Origin: Malania oleifera
Taxonomy: Eukaryota > Streptophyta > Magnoliopsida > Santalales > Ximeniaceae
DNA: 64,000 bases
Direction of reading: 5' to 3'
Assembly (NCBI RefSeq): GCF_029873635.1
Contig: NC_080423.1
Coordinates: 105,009,773 to 105,073,772, forward strand
A program made the position numbers and the translations under genes. Below are positions 23,510 to 35,000 of this stretch, piece by piece. Each line of letters starts with the position of its first letter. Positions within the stretch are counted from its first letter, which is position 1. The notes under the pieces were generated by a model that made no database searches, was not told the origin of the DNA, and was given only the letters and a program-made list of their open reading frames with translations.

Positions 23510-26327
23510 ATGGCTTCAAACGAGGGGTTTCTGACGAATGAGCAGAGGGAATTGTTGAAAATTGCGATGCAGAATGCGGAGACTTTGTCTTCCTCTCCGA
23601 AGTCCCCAACTTCTTTGCTTTCTGAGCATCCTTTAAAAGTTCCGGCAGGTGGCAAGGCACCCACGACTGGGATTGCCGTGAGGCACGTGCGGCGCTCGCA
23701 CTCCGGGAAGTTGGTGCGAGTGAAGAAAGGTGAGTGGTTTAGCGTTTTCTTGTGCTTTAAGTTGTTGGCAAGCCTTGCGTGCCTTCTTTTTGTGTTGAAG
23801 CTTGGATGGATTGTGATGGCACGAGGTGCCTTACTCGCCGTAGATTTATCATCATCAAATAAAATATTTATGTATGAGTTGTTTCACTTGTTCAGTTTGC
23901 ATTTTTTTTTCTTCTCATCTCTCTGGATGTCTTTAAGCAACAAGGATCCATTAACTTTAATGCTCCTTTTACATGTTTCTAGTAATTAATTAAATTTTTA
24001 TGTTGAGGAGGATCTTTAGGAAATGCTTAATTCACCTTAACTAGCTGTCTATTCGTTCATTGAGATTGGCAGGTCCTCTCCTGCCCTAAAATCATAGATC
24101 CTTTAAGCACTCTCAGAGAAGTTTGGTGTTAAAGCTTGTGGTCTGCCAATTGTTTTACCACTAGAAACACATGCCTGCACAAAGTACTGAGTAGATGTAT
24201 GGTGTTAAGGTTAATACCCATGGCTCTAATAGTCTAAGGACTTGTGTATGGGTTAAGGAGGCAGTATGCCATATGTTATGCTTTGAATGGTTGGTAGGAA
24301 ATGGACCATATATATTTGAGTCAAAATTATGCCAAAACTAATTACCCACATACAATTCATTTCTTGCCCTTTATGTTTGTCGAAATATTTGTTCTATAAC
24401 CATCATTGGTTGTGCAAAGGAGCCGTTCCCAATTCGTCCCCCGAACGACACGCGACAACTTGCTCATGCCGCGAGAGCAGCTTGAGTAGTCCATCGATAG
24501 CCGATAGTTTTGAGACTAGGACCTCTGTGCCCAGCCCTCAGAGCCAATCATTTTCCTGAGGTTATGGATCCATTTTTCTTACTTCCCTTATCTGCATTGT
24601 TCCATTGACTAGAGGTTGTTCACCTTGGATGCCTAATGCGGTTGTGAGTACAGTCGGGTGTGGGTGGCATTTGGTCCTTCGGATTTCCAAGGGCCGCCAA
24701 CGGCGCACTGAACACCACGCGACGTGCGGTGTTGTTCCAGCTACTGTACCCTACCTCCGGTTGAGTTGTTTCTAAGGTGGGCAGGTTGTTAAACAGAAAA
24801 GATAAATCTTCTCGAGGCCCACGACGACGTCTCTTGACTTCCTAACGTTACTGTTAGTTGCCACATCCCGATTCAGGAATTTTAACCTAATTTTCTTTCG
24901 AAGTTCGCGCACTCATCGCTATTAAACGGGCTTTCCCTGCTTCTTAAGATTGATTAATCCATGTGCAAGTGCCGTTCATATAGAACCTTTCTCCTTTCCG
25001 ACTTTCAAAGTTTTCATTTGAATATTTGCTACTATCATAAAAATTTGTATCGACGACAATTCCACCAAAGCTCACATCCAAGGTTTTGCAGCAACCGCGT
25101 GCCCTCCTATTCATTGAGACTTAGAAGTTGTCTCGATGGTCGAGTTTAGGTTGTGCGTTTTAGCACCATCCATTTTCGGGGCTAGTTGATTCAGCAGGTG
25201 AGTTATTACACACTCCTTAGCAGATTTCAATTTCCATAACTACCATCCTACTACCTTAATCGACCAACATCTTTTGTGGGTTCCAAGTTAGCGCGCAATT
25301 AGGTATCGTAACTGGACTTTCGGTTCATCCTACATCTCTAGTTTTGCTTACAAAAGATGACCTACTTGCAGCTATCGATTTCATAATATGACTTAACAAA
25401 GTAGTCATGTTGTTTTATCTATTTAAAGTTGGAGAATAGGTCGAGGGCGTTGCGCCCTCGATGCCTTTAATCATTAGCTTTACTTGATAGAATTCGACAA
25501 AGTTTCAGCTATCTTAATCGACCAGCACCCTTTATGGGTTCTATATTAGCGCCCAGCTAGGTACCATAACTCGACTTTCGGTTCATTCTGCATCTCTAGT
25601 TTTGTTTACAAAATGTGGCCTACTTGGAGCTACCGATTCCATAACATGGCTCAACAAAATAATAATGTTGTCCTACCTATTTAAAGTTTGAGAATAGGTT
25701 GAGGGCATTACGCCCTTGATGCCTCTAATCATTGACTTTACTTGATAGAACTCGACAAAGTTTCAGCTATCTTGAGGGAAACTTTGGAGGGAACCGGCTA
25801 CTAGATGGTTTAATTAGTCATTTGTTCCTATACCCAAGTTAGATGAATGATTTGCACGTCAGTATTGTTGCGAGCCTCCGCCAGAGTTTCCTATGACTTT
25901 GCCCTGCTCAGACATATTTCGCCATTTTTTGGGTCCTGGTAGGTATGCTCACATTCGAACCCTTCTCAGAAGATTAAGATCCGTTAGCGGTGCAACCCAC
26001 AAGGGGATCTCGCCAATTATCTTCCTTACGCTTTACGAGTTTGCTCCTCATTTATTGACTTGCACACATGTTAGGCTCCCTAGTTTGTGTTTCAAGACGG
26101 GTCGAATGAGGAGCCCGCAGGCCGATGCTCGGAGCACGCAAGTGCATAAGCACGTTATAACAATGTGCACTACCCACCATGATCATAATAATGACATCTT
26201 CACAAGCATATCAATAGTCTGGGCTTGGGACACTACCACATCCGCATCGGTCCACATCCCGAGTCGATCGGTGGACTAGCTTATCATCGTTCCACATCAA
26301 ATTCTCTTTTGACAATTTCAATCATTG

Positions 26328-26366
<39 letters not shown>

Positions 26367-26506
26367 TGGTACTAGTTGCTATTTGTCTCTTGCCAATATT
26401 TAGCTTTGGATGGAATTTACCATCCAATTAGGGTTGCATTTCCAAACAACCTGACTTGCCAACAGCGCCTCGTAATGCAACGGTCCTAGCACGATGGGAC
26501 TCTCAT

Positions 26507-26540
<34 letters not shown>

Positions 26541-29500
26541 TGGTTCGTCGCCGAGGACGCTTCTACAAACTACAATTCGAACAACTTTACTGTCCGATTA
26601 TAAAGTTGGGATCTTCCCAGTTTGCTCGTTGTTACTAAAGAATCCTTGTAAGTTTCTTTTCGTTCGCTTATTGATATGCTTCAATCCAGAGGATAGCTTC
26701 GCCCGGCTTGAGGGTACCTGCCTGGGTGTCACATGATGCGTCACCCTAAAGCCTGTCTTAAAATATTTTGGACAACGACACTTTTCTAGTGCACTCGATG
26801 CATTTATTCATCTGTTTGCAACATGCGTGGAGATGATCTTTTAACTAATGATTTTTAGTGTATTATAACAATGTTGGATTTTGGATAGTGGAACTTAACT
26901 GGGTACTCACATTTTATTTATTGGTGTCTTTATATGAAGATTGAGGATTACATTTGTACATGTATGCCAATTATCTATTTGCAGCAATTGATGCTTCATA
27001 AATATTGCTTTAAATGGTTGGTGAAATTTATTTTTCTTTCATAGTGAAAGGGAAATTTTTTAAGAATGGGAACAAGATACAAGGGAAATAAGACAATTCT
27101 CCTAAAAGAATAAAAATGAGAAAGAAAAACTAGGGGAGAAAATCAATTAAAGACAGCCATACATTCAAGTCTGCGATTAGTCATTACAAGTATTTTTTTA
27201 GAAAAATATTTTTTTTAGAAAATACTTATTTTCTTAAAAAATAAAGTTGTTTGGAAAAATAATTTTTGAAATAAGTACTTATTTGAGTGTAAACCAAACA
27301 CTAATTATTGACACAAGTACATTATGAAATTACTTTTTTACGAAATACTTATTTTTTAAGACGTGCTAAACAAAGGCTATAATATTGCTTCCAATTTTAT
27401 TTTTATTTTGAATTTTTTTTGACATAAAAAAGATATATCCATTATTCTTTCCAAAATCTTTGTAGTTCATACGTTTCTAGTGGATACCTGTGCATATTGC
27501 CAATTAATAATTTGTATCTTAATATTTTTTGTAATGTTGATCTAGTTCTGACTGATGTATATTTCAATTTTTTTTTTGACTATAGTGTACCCAACTAATC
27601 AGATTTTTTTTTTTGGGGGGGGGGGGGGGGGTGTTGCGGCGCTTTTCATGCTGTTTTCTCCTTTTCAAATTGGTGGTTAATGTTTTCCATTCAGCTGCTA
27701 TCTGGTGCTGGGGGTTTTCTACTAAACAAATTGAAGATGATGTGAAGGAAAAAGGAAAAACATTTTTGAGAAGAAAAAAACTTGTTCCTCTCCATCAAAT
27801 CACTTTCGAGATATCTGTATTTTCATTCTCATTCCTTGGTCTGCAATTATCCCCATTCTGTGTAGCACTAGGTTCCTTGTGACATATTTTTAATGGCATT
27901 ATGCTACCAATAAATGCTAAAGATCCTAGCTAATCAAGGTTTGGTACAAACGATCAAATGTGGCACATTTTTGTTTCAGATTGTTAATAAACGATCCAAG
28001 GTTTTAATTCAATAATTTTCTCATAACATAATTTTTTTGAGTATACCCCTAATGTTCCACTTTTCAGAGCTTATAATGTTCTGCAATCCTGTTCTTGTTC
28101 CACAAACATGTTCTAGGTAACATTGGTTTAACCTCAAGGAGTCATTGATTCATGAAACTATTTATATGAACTGAAAAGATTGATTCTAACTTATGTGTCC
28201 TAGAATTTTATGTTAGACTTTGTGGAGAATAAGTTTGCCTTTATGTGCTCAATTTGTAATTTTCTTATTTGTATCAATGCATGCATACATGGACTAGTTG
28301 GAAATATCTGCCTGATTTGAAATTGGGGTCTCTATGAAGCTGCATAAAGGGAGAATGCATGTGTGCTTGGGTTTCACTAAATTATTTTATATATTTTTTT
28401 GACTCCAGCACAGTGCAAAAAATAATATGACTAATATTGAAATGGTGATCTGTTTTTTGCTGTTAAAGTGTTGAATTTACTTGCCTAGTTTGTATTTGGT
28501 AGTATGAAGGCTTTATGTGGTTTTCTGCTCTGTTGGTATTGATTAGCTGCTCACCATTTATGTAATGGTCACAGATGGTGCTGGTGGGAAGGGCACATGG
28601 GGGAAACTTCTTGATACTGATGGTGAATCGCATATTGATAGAAATGATCCCAACTATGATAGCGGCGAGGTAACTGTTTTTATATTTTATTTATTTTGCC
28701 TTTTGTTTGGATATTCTTATTATGGTAGATATGCCTTTTCCTCTTAAGAGAATTTAGCATGTGCTTTTCTGCAGCATACTCCTGGTTGGAATGGAGCAAT
28801 AGCTTGTGTTCTAATCTTCTTGTACTCATGCTTACTTTCACTTTAGCTCATGCAAAGGAAATGAGACTAAAACTATTCATTTGTGCATTAATTGCTTTCT
28901 TTCTGCAGGAACCATATCAGCTTGTTGGGTCAACCATCTCAGATCCTTTAGATGACTACAAAAAAGCTGTTGTTTCTATTATAGAGGAATATTTTAGCAC
29001 TGGTGATGTGGAATTGGCAGCATCTGACCTCAGGGAACTGGGCTCAAGCCAATATCATCCCTACTTTGTTAAGAGGCTTGTTTCCATAGCCATGGACAGG
29101 CATGATAAGGAGAAGGAGATGGCTTCAGTACTGCTTTCAGCTTTATATGCTGATGTCATCAGCTCAGCCCAGATTAGCCAAGGATTTGTCATGCTGCTTG
29201 AGTCTGCCGATGACCTTGCTGTAGACATTCTGGATGCCGTTGATGTCCTTGCTTTGTTTGTTGCCCGTGCCGTGGTTGATGATATCCTCCCGCCGGCTTT
29301 CCTCACCAGGGCAAAGAAGACTGTCTCAGAATCTTCTAAGGGGCATCAGGTTATTCAAACTGCTGAGAAGAGCTATCTCTCAGCTCCACACCATGCTGAA
29401 CTTGTGGAGCGGAAATGGGGTGGTAGCACCCACATTACTGTCGAGGAAGTGAAGAAAAAGATTGCTGATCTGCTGAGGGAATATGTGGAGAGTGGCGATA

Positions 29501-30735
29501 CTTCTGAGGCTTGTAGGTGCATACGGGAGCTGGGGGTTTCTTTCTTCCACCATGAGGTTGTGAAGAAAGCTTTAGTTCTTGCAATGGAAATCCGAACAGT
29601 GGAATCATTGATCATGAAACTACTAAAGGAGGCTGCGGAGGAAGGCCTGATAAGTTCAAGTCAAATGGTAAAGGGTTTTGCTCGGTTGGCTGAGAACCTT
29701 GATGACCTTGCTCTTGACATTCCTTCTGCAAAATTGTTGTTCCAATCCCTAGTTCCCAGGGCAGTCTCTGAAGGATGGCTTGATGCTTCAGTTTATAACC
29801 CCGCCAGTGAAGATGGAGAGGTGCATGTAGATGAAGAAAAGGTCAGGAAATTCAAGGAAGAGGCTGTGACCATAATCCATGAATATTTCCTCTCAGATGA
29901 TATTCCAGAACTCATCCGAAGCCTTGAAGACCTAGGGGCACCTGAATATAACCCAATTTTTTTGAAGAAGCTAATCACGCTTGCAATGGACAGGAAGAAC
30001 AGAGAGAAAGAGATGGCTTCTGTCCTATTATCTGCCCTTCACTTTGAGTTATTCTCAACTGATGACATAGTCACTGGCTTTGTCATGCTCCTGGAATCTG
30101 CAGAAGACACAGCCCTCGACATCTTGGATGCTTCAAATGAGCTCGCTCTGTTCTTGGCTCGGGCTGTGATCGATGATGTCTTGGCTCCTCTAAACCTGGA
30201 AGAGATAGGCAGCAAGCTTCTGCCAAACTGCAGCGGGAGTGAGACTGTTAATATGGCTCGGTCCCTCATTGCCGCCCGTCATGCTGGGGAGAGGATCTTG
30301 AGATGTTGGGGTGGTGGTACTGGCTGGGCCGTGGAGGATGCGAAGGACAAGATATTGAAGCTTTTGGAGGAGTACGAGAGTGGGGGTGTTGTAGGGGAAG
30401 CTTGCCAGTGCATTCGTGATCTTGGGATGCCTTTTTTCAACCACGAGGTGGTGAAGAAAGCACTGGTCATGGCCATGGAGAAGAAGAATGACCGGATGCT
30501 GGATCTGCTGCAGGAGTGCTTCAGTGAAGGGCTGATCACCATTAATCAGATGACCAAAGGTTTCACCAGGATCAAGGATGGGCTTGATGATTTGGCTCTC
30601 GACATCCCAAATGCAGCAGACAAGTTTGATTTTTATGTGGAGCATGGCAAAAACAAGGGCTGGCTCCTTCCAACTTTTGGGTCGCCCTCCTCAGATGCCA
30701 CAGCTTTAACCACATCCACTGCTGTGGTTTCTTGA
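23510..30735 (+). CDS. MRF1: MA3-domain translation regulatory factor (MRF1-like), complete
   Basis: Three coding exons, 23510-23729, 28575-28669 and 28909-30735, join in frame to 713 codons plus stop. A non-coding first exon appears to end at 23286 (donor GTGTAT), with the next exon starting at 23495. The N-terminus has a basic [20 protein letters not shown] stretch and [16 protein letters not shown], both typical of plant PDCD4-like MRF proteins. Four MA3 domains follow at roughly residues 120-242, 283-404, 420-541 and 583-704, recognisable by alternating motifs such as [19 protein letters not shown] and [14 protein letters not shown]. Known MRFs bind eIF4A and ribosomes and act downstream of TOR/S6K; MRF3/ECIP1 is a paralogue. 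Length and domain count are normal and no lesion is seen. The name MRF1 rests partly on the neighbouring At5g63200-like gene. Introns are 4845 and 239 bp. Confidence 0.93.
24412..26715 (-). pseudogene. Nuclear 25S rRNA gene fragment, degenerate, antisense in MRF1-like intron
   Basis: The minus strand follows the 5' two-thirds of nuclear 25S rRNA. Landmarks on the + strand, in antisense order: GGAGCCGTTCCCAATTCGTC (24420), CGCCAACGGCGCACTGAACA (about 24693), GCTAGTTGATTCAGCAGGTG (about 25180), GACGGGTCGAATGAGGAGCC (about 26097), TTCCAGGGGACTTGGGCCTG (about 26523), and CTTATTGATATGCTTCAATC (26667), which marks the 5' end of 25S. The 3' third of 25S is missing. Many C-to-T and G-to-A changes and small indels show long decay as non-functional, probably methylated DNA. 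A 258-bp segment is present twice. Upstream ITS2 or 5.8S could not be recognised beyond about 26715. Short open frames here are not genes. Confidence 0.93.
25255..25770. repeat. 258-bp tandem duplication inside the 25S rDNA pseudogene
   Basis: Copy 1 is 25255-25512 and copy 2 is 25513-25770. Both start CTTAATCGACCA and end GTTTCAGCTATC. The left entry into copy 1 and the right exit from copy 2 are continuous with rDNA order; only the middle junction is novel. The copies have since diverged at many positions, so the duplication is old. Confidence 0.85.
27604..27631. repeat. T11-G17 homopolymer junction
   Basis: Eleven T followed by seventeen G in the MRF1-like intron. A very similar T9-G15 run occurs at 37569-37592 in copia element A. 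Long G runs are rare in plant DNA and may be replication slippage or an assembly or base-calling artefact. Confidence 0.9.
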
Positions 30736-32038
30736 GTCTGTGTTTTCCTCAGATGCTCAGCTTCTTTAACATCCAAAGACATCGTTTCCTGGGGGAAAAA
30801 CTGTTTTCTCTATAATGTATGTTGTTGCCTTTCTCTCCATTTTCTATTCGTACTATCTGGAGCCGTCGCTGCTGCGCAGCGATGTGCGAAATGGGAATAT
30901 GGAATGTTTGAATTCCTCAAATCTTTTATTTTATTTTATTTTTTTTTGGAATTGGTTCTGGTGATCATCAGTTGGGAACTCCTAGTACCAGTTTATGTAA
31001 AAAGGGTTGGGTCATTTTGGTGTTCTAATGACATAGTTTCTAGGCAAATGCAGCATCAGAAAGCATGTTGGTTTATATCATGCTTCTCTTGTGTCAGATA
31101 AGGATGCAATATTTTGTTGTTAGGATCATAACTTTTCATTTAAAAATTAAGTTCCAGAATTGTGTTGTGTTGCTTTGCTTCTATATTTGTTATGGGAATT
31201 GGATTATCCGTAGCTCAATCCATGATATTCTGGAATTTGTTTGAAGTTGAGTTTGATCTTTTTGGTCACCTTTTCTTCATTTTTTTAGAGTGCGGGCTAG
31301 CTGTAGCGCATTTGTTGGATGCTTTGGAATCTATGCTTAGATATAATATAAATTTATATTAAAATTTGTCCACATTCACATCTGCATCTGAAATTATTTT
31401 TATTTTGAGTATCTAAATTATATTTAACATTAAAAAATTATTATCAAAGTAATTTATATTTTTTAAAATAAATTTTTATTTAAATCATTTTACAGAAAAT
31501 TTTTGATACCTTGTTTGGTAAATTGTTTGAGTGATTATAAGTTCAATGATGATCATAATCTTCTCATCTTTAGCAAAAAATTGTTTTTAGAAACTTATAA
31601 AAAATATCATCTTATTTTTAATTGTTTAATATTTATATTTGGATAATAAAATGTAAAAAAAGAAATTCTGGAGTTTTTTATGTGAATGCTAAAATATTTA
31701 AAAATAATGCTTTGCTTAATTATTAATTTTCAAAATAAATAGTGAAAAATATTTTACACAGCAATCTGAATTTTAAGATTTTCATTGTAGTAGTAGTAAA
31801 TAGGATTGTATGAATAGTTTTTATAAAAAAATGTAATATAGAAAATCCTTATTTAAATAAACCTAGTTTAATAATTATGGTTGGGTTCAACACTTCAACC
31901 CCTTCCTCCCTCTCTCTCTCTCTCTCTTTCTTTAAAAGACCAAAAACCAAACGTCGTCGTTTGAATCAGTTTTTATCCTGTTCACCGATCAGCAATCACT
32001 CCTCTTCGACCTCTTCCCTCGTCTGTCCCAGCTGCGAA
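30736..32038. other. Intergenic region between MRF1-like and TPR genes (3'UTR, AT-rich spacer, 5' leader)
   Basis: The first ~300 bp are probably the MRF 3'UTR. From about 31380 to 31830 the sequence is very AT-rich, with a tTTGTTTGGTAAATTG block near 31512 that may be an eroded MITE end. A CT-repeat leader (31906-31934) precedes the TPR gene start. No separate gene is evident. Confidence 0.5.
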
Positions 32039-35000
32039 ATGTCAGAACTGCCGGAACGGCCACCGCCCGCCGCCGCCCACCGACGCCCACTCCCTATAAA
32101 ACTCGAGCCTTCTACCACCGACGAACCTTCGAGCAGGCCGCAGCCCCTCAAGGTCGTCGTTTTAGCTGATCTCAACGTCGATCCTCCTGAAATCGACGAC
32201 GACGATACCGTCCACGTCCCTGCCCCTGATATCGCCAGGTTTCGCCCCTGTTATTGCTTTAACTGTTATTCTTCATCTTTGCTTTTTCTATTTGATTGTT
32301 TGTTTCTCTGATGGGAATGATTGGTGCAGTATTTGATTTTGCTGAGAAAATTGAGGAGAAGAATGGAAAATGAAAATTTCAATGACAATCGCTACGAGTT
32401 TTTGCGCTATTAAAAATTTGATTGCACTTAAGTCAACTGAGCTAAATTGTTGTGTTGGGCTCAGCAAGGGGGCGGAGCTTTAGGTTTCTCCCGTCCTAAT
32501 TATTCAAAATTTAAAGATTGAGAATTCTAATTTGTTTTGCGCTCCTGCATTTTTGGAGAACTGCTGTGAAAGTTTTTCGCGAAAAAATGTAAAAATTTGG
32601 CTAGTGAGGAAATACTCTGGAAGCTAGAATTCAGTTTTGATTTTTTCATATCCAGTTTTCCGAAACGAATTAGAAAATTTCCATTCTGTTTTCCAGTTTT
32701 TCAACATTTGCATAAGAAAATCTGAGAACATATTTCTAATGTATTTTCATGTTCTCCCTATGAAGGCTGGGAAACTGGGAAGCAAGTTTGCATTTCAGAA
32801 GTTCTTCAAAAAATTTTGGCATTAGAAAATGAAAACTATTATCCTTAAGTAAACAGGCCCAAATGATTTAGCGTGGTAAATTCCCAAGTGTGCAAGGAAA
32901 TTTTTGGAAGTTTTTTCCCCAAGAAACATATGAAGTTTTCATGTGAAAGGATATCTGACTGAATAGCAGACAGCATAATTTTTTTCCAAAATTACTTCAA
33001 ATCGTCCATTGAATTAGTGACCTTTATGCTACCATTGGTTGTGAGAAAAAGAAGGGAAAACAAAAAGCTATTTATTTTTGTTTGCCACCCCCGGGGGAAG
33101 GGTTGGGCGTAAATGGAGATTTCAACATAACATGCCAACTCATGGCATTAATTTTGGTTAATTGGAAATATTTTCTTTCTTGTCTTTCATAAGATCATTT
33201 TTCTATTTATTTTTTTCTTGCTTCTTGCCAAAGAAACATTGAAGAAAAGAACCCTGAACACGTTGATGGGAGTTTTTGCTGGAGGCTAAAATTAAATGCA
33301 TGCTGCAGAGACAGAATTGCTTGAAATAAAGTGACTAAAGCAACTGATAGCGGATGCTAAAAACAACTCAAAAGAAACATTGAAGAGAAGAACCCTGAAC
33401 ACATTGATGGGAATTTTTGCCGGAGGCTAAAATTAAATGCATGCTGCAGAGACAGAATTGCTAGAAATAAAGTGACTAAAGCAACTGATAGCGGATGCTA
33501 AGAACAACTCAAATGTGCATTGTGACTTAATGTACTCATTTTATTTTGCAGGTTGATTAATGATGAGAGCAGTCAAGACAAAAGTACTCTGATGAGCAAA
33601 GAGACTGATACAGCAGAAGGAGAAGGTAAACGCTTAAACAAATTGGGGAAGTGCCGTTCAAGGATTAGTAAGGTAGAGGGTCTTGACTGTGGAGCTGATG
33701 CAGATGCTGATCAGCATTGTCAAGGGGCTCCAGCAACTCGCGAGGAGAAAGTCAGCAGCCTTAAAACTGTAAGTTTCCTTCTTAGTCATTCAAAAAATTT
33801 CCTCACCTTTTTATATTTTTTCTCCACCTTTCCAGTCATGAGTTTTACGGGTTCAGGACCTAGTTAGCTTCTTTCCTCTTCTGTAAGTTATTGAGTAAAT
33901 TTAAAACCTCCTTAACTAAATTTCATGAGATACAACAACCTATTGTCTTCCTCTGTTTGACAATTTTCCTCTTTGGTTCAGCCCCTGTGTTTTTTTGGGG
34001 ATTGCAATTGCCTTACCTTGCAATCCCTTCCTTTAGCCTCTGGTGGAGGGAAATGCACGATGATTTCTTTGTTCATCTTAGTCTTATCCCTGTGAAGTTC
34101 TTGGCTCCATGGCCTCATTTAATATGGTTGATTTTAAAGTTAGGGTACATGTTTTTGATGCATGTGGCAGTGGGAGTTTTGCTCGTAATGACAAAAAATT
34201 TCCTTCTTTTGGTATTCTTCTTTGAGTGTTTTAGTGGCCCAAAAAAAAAAGAAAAAACTTGTCTGGCTCTAGTTATCAGCCATTTTTGAAATTTTGACAT
34301 AAATTATCATGGAATCAATGTACTAATTAATCTGTGGGCATTATTTGAGAATTCTGCTTCATTTTATACATGACGTAAACAAGTGCATGCGTGCAGGGTT
34401 TGGTACATATTGCGAGGAAGATGCCAAAAAATGCCCATGCTCATTTTATACTTGGCTTAATGTATCAGAGATTGTGCCAACCACAGAAGGTAAGCTAACT
34501 TATTCCTTTTGTTGTGGCTGGAATGCATGCTGTCACATCTACTTACTCCTCTTATAAGTTAATTTTAGGCTGTTTTAGCATATGAGAAAGCAGAAGAGAT
34601 CTTACTTCGCTCTGATGAAGAGATTGACAGGCCAGAGCTGCTTTCATTAGTTCATATTCACCACGCACAGGTGCTTTGGTTCTTATTAGCTACTTATATA
34701 CAGACAGTGCATCCTATATTCTTTTAGTTGCATACTTGCAATGGTTGCCGATCCAGATCACATGTTTCATCATTTGTGTAGTGCCTTCTGCTAGGAAGTT
34801 CAGGGGACTATGGTTCAGATAAAGAACTTGGATCTGAAGAGCTAGAGGAAATACTCTCTAAATTGAAGGAGTCAATGCAAGAAGATGTTAGACAGGCAGC
34901 TGTATGGAACACTTTAGGCTTAATACTTCTTAGAACTGGCCGTCCACAGGTATGATTACCTTCTTTTTCTTGTTCTTATCATAGGAGTTATGTTCTCTTT

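Larger units (their letters stand above)
23730..28574 (+). other. 4.8-kb intron of MRF1-like gene
   Basis: Donor AAAG|GTGAGT and acceptor GTCACAG|AT; the split codon is completed as aspartate. The intron contains an antisense 25S rDNA pseudogene (24412-26715), a probable MITE-like AT-rich stretch around 27180-27380 (with accAAACAC near its middle) and a T11-G17 homopolymer junction at 27604-27631. The remaining sequence shows nothing recognisable. Confidence 0.85.

Noticed and set aside
24329-26736. Several open frames on the + strand
   Set aside because: They are the antisense of 25S rRNA and have no protein features.
28759-28908. N-terminal extension of the MA3 frame with a hydrophobic, signal-like stretch
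   Set aside because: It reads through intron 2: a TTTCTGCAG acceptor ends at 28908, and two upstream exons supply the conserved MRF N-terminus.
31877-32038. Upstream in-frame ATG of the TPR gene
   Set aside because: It lies in a CT-repeat, serine-rich leader; the ATG at 32039 gives a start and a length that fit the family better.
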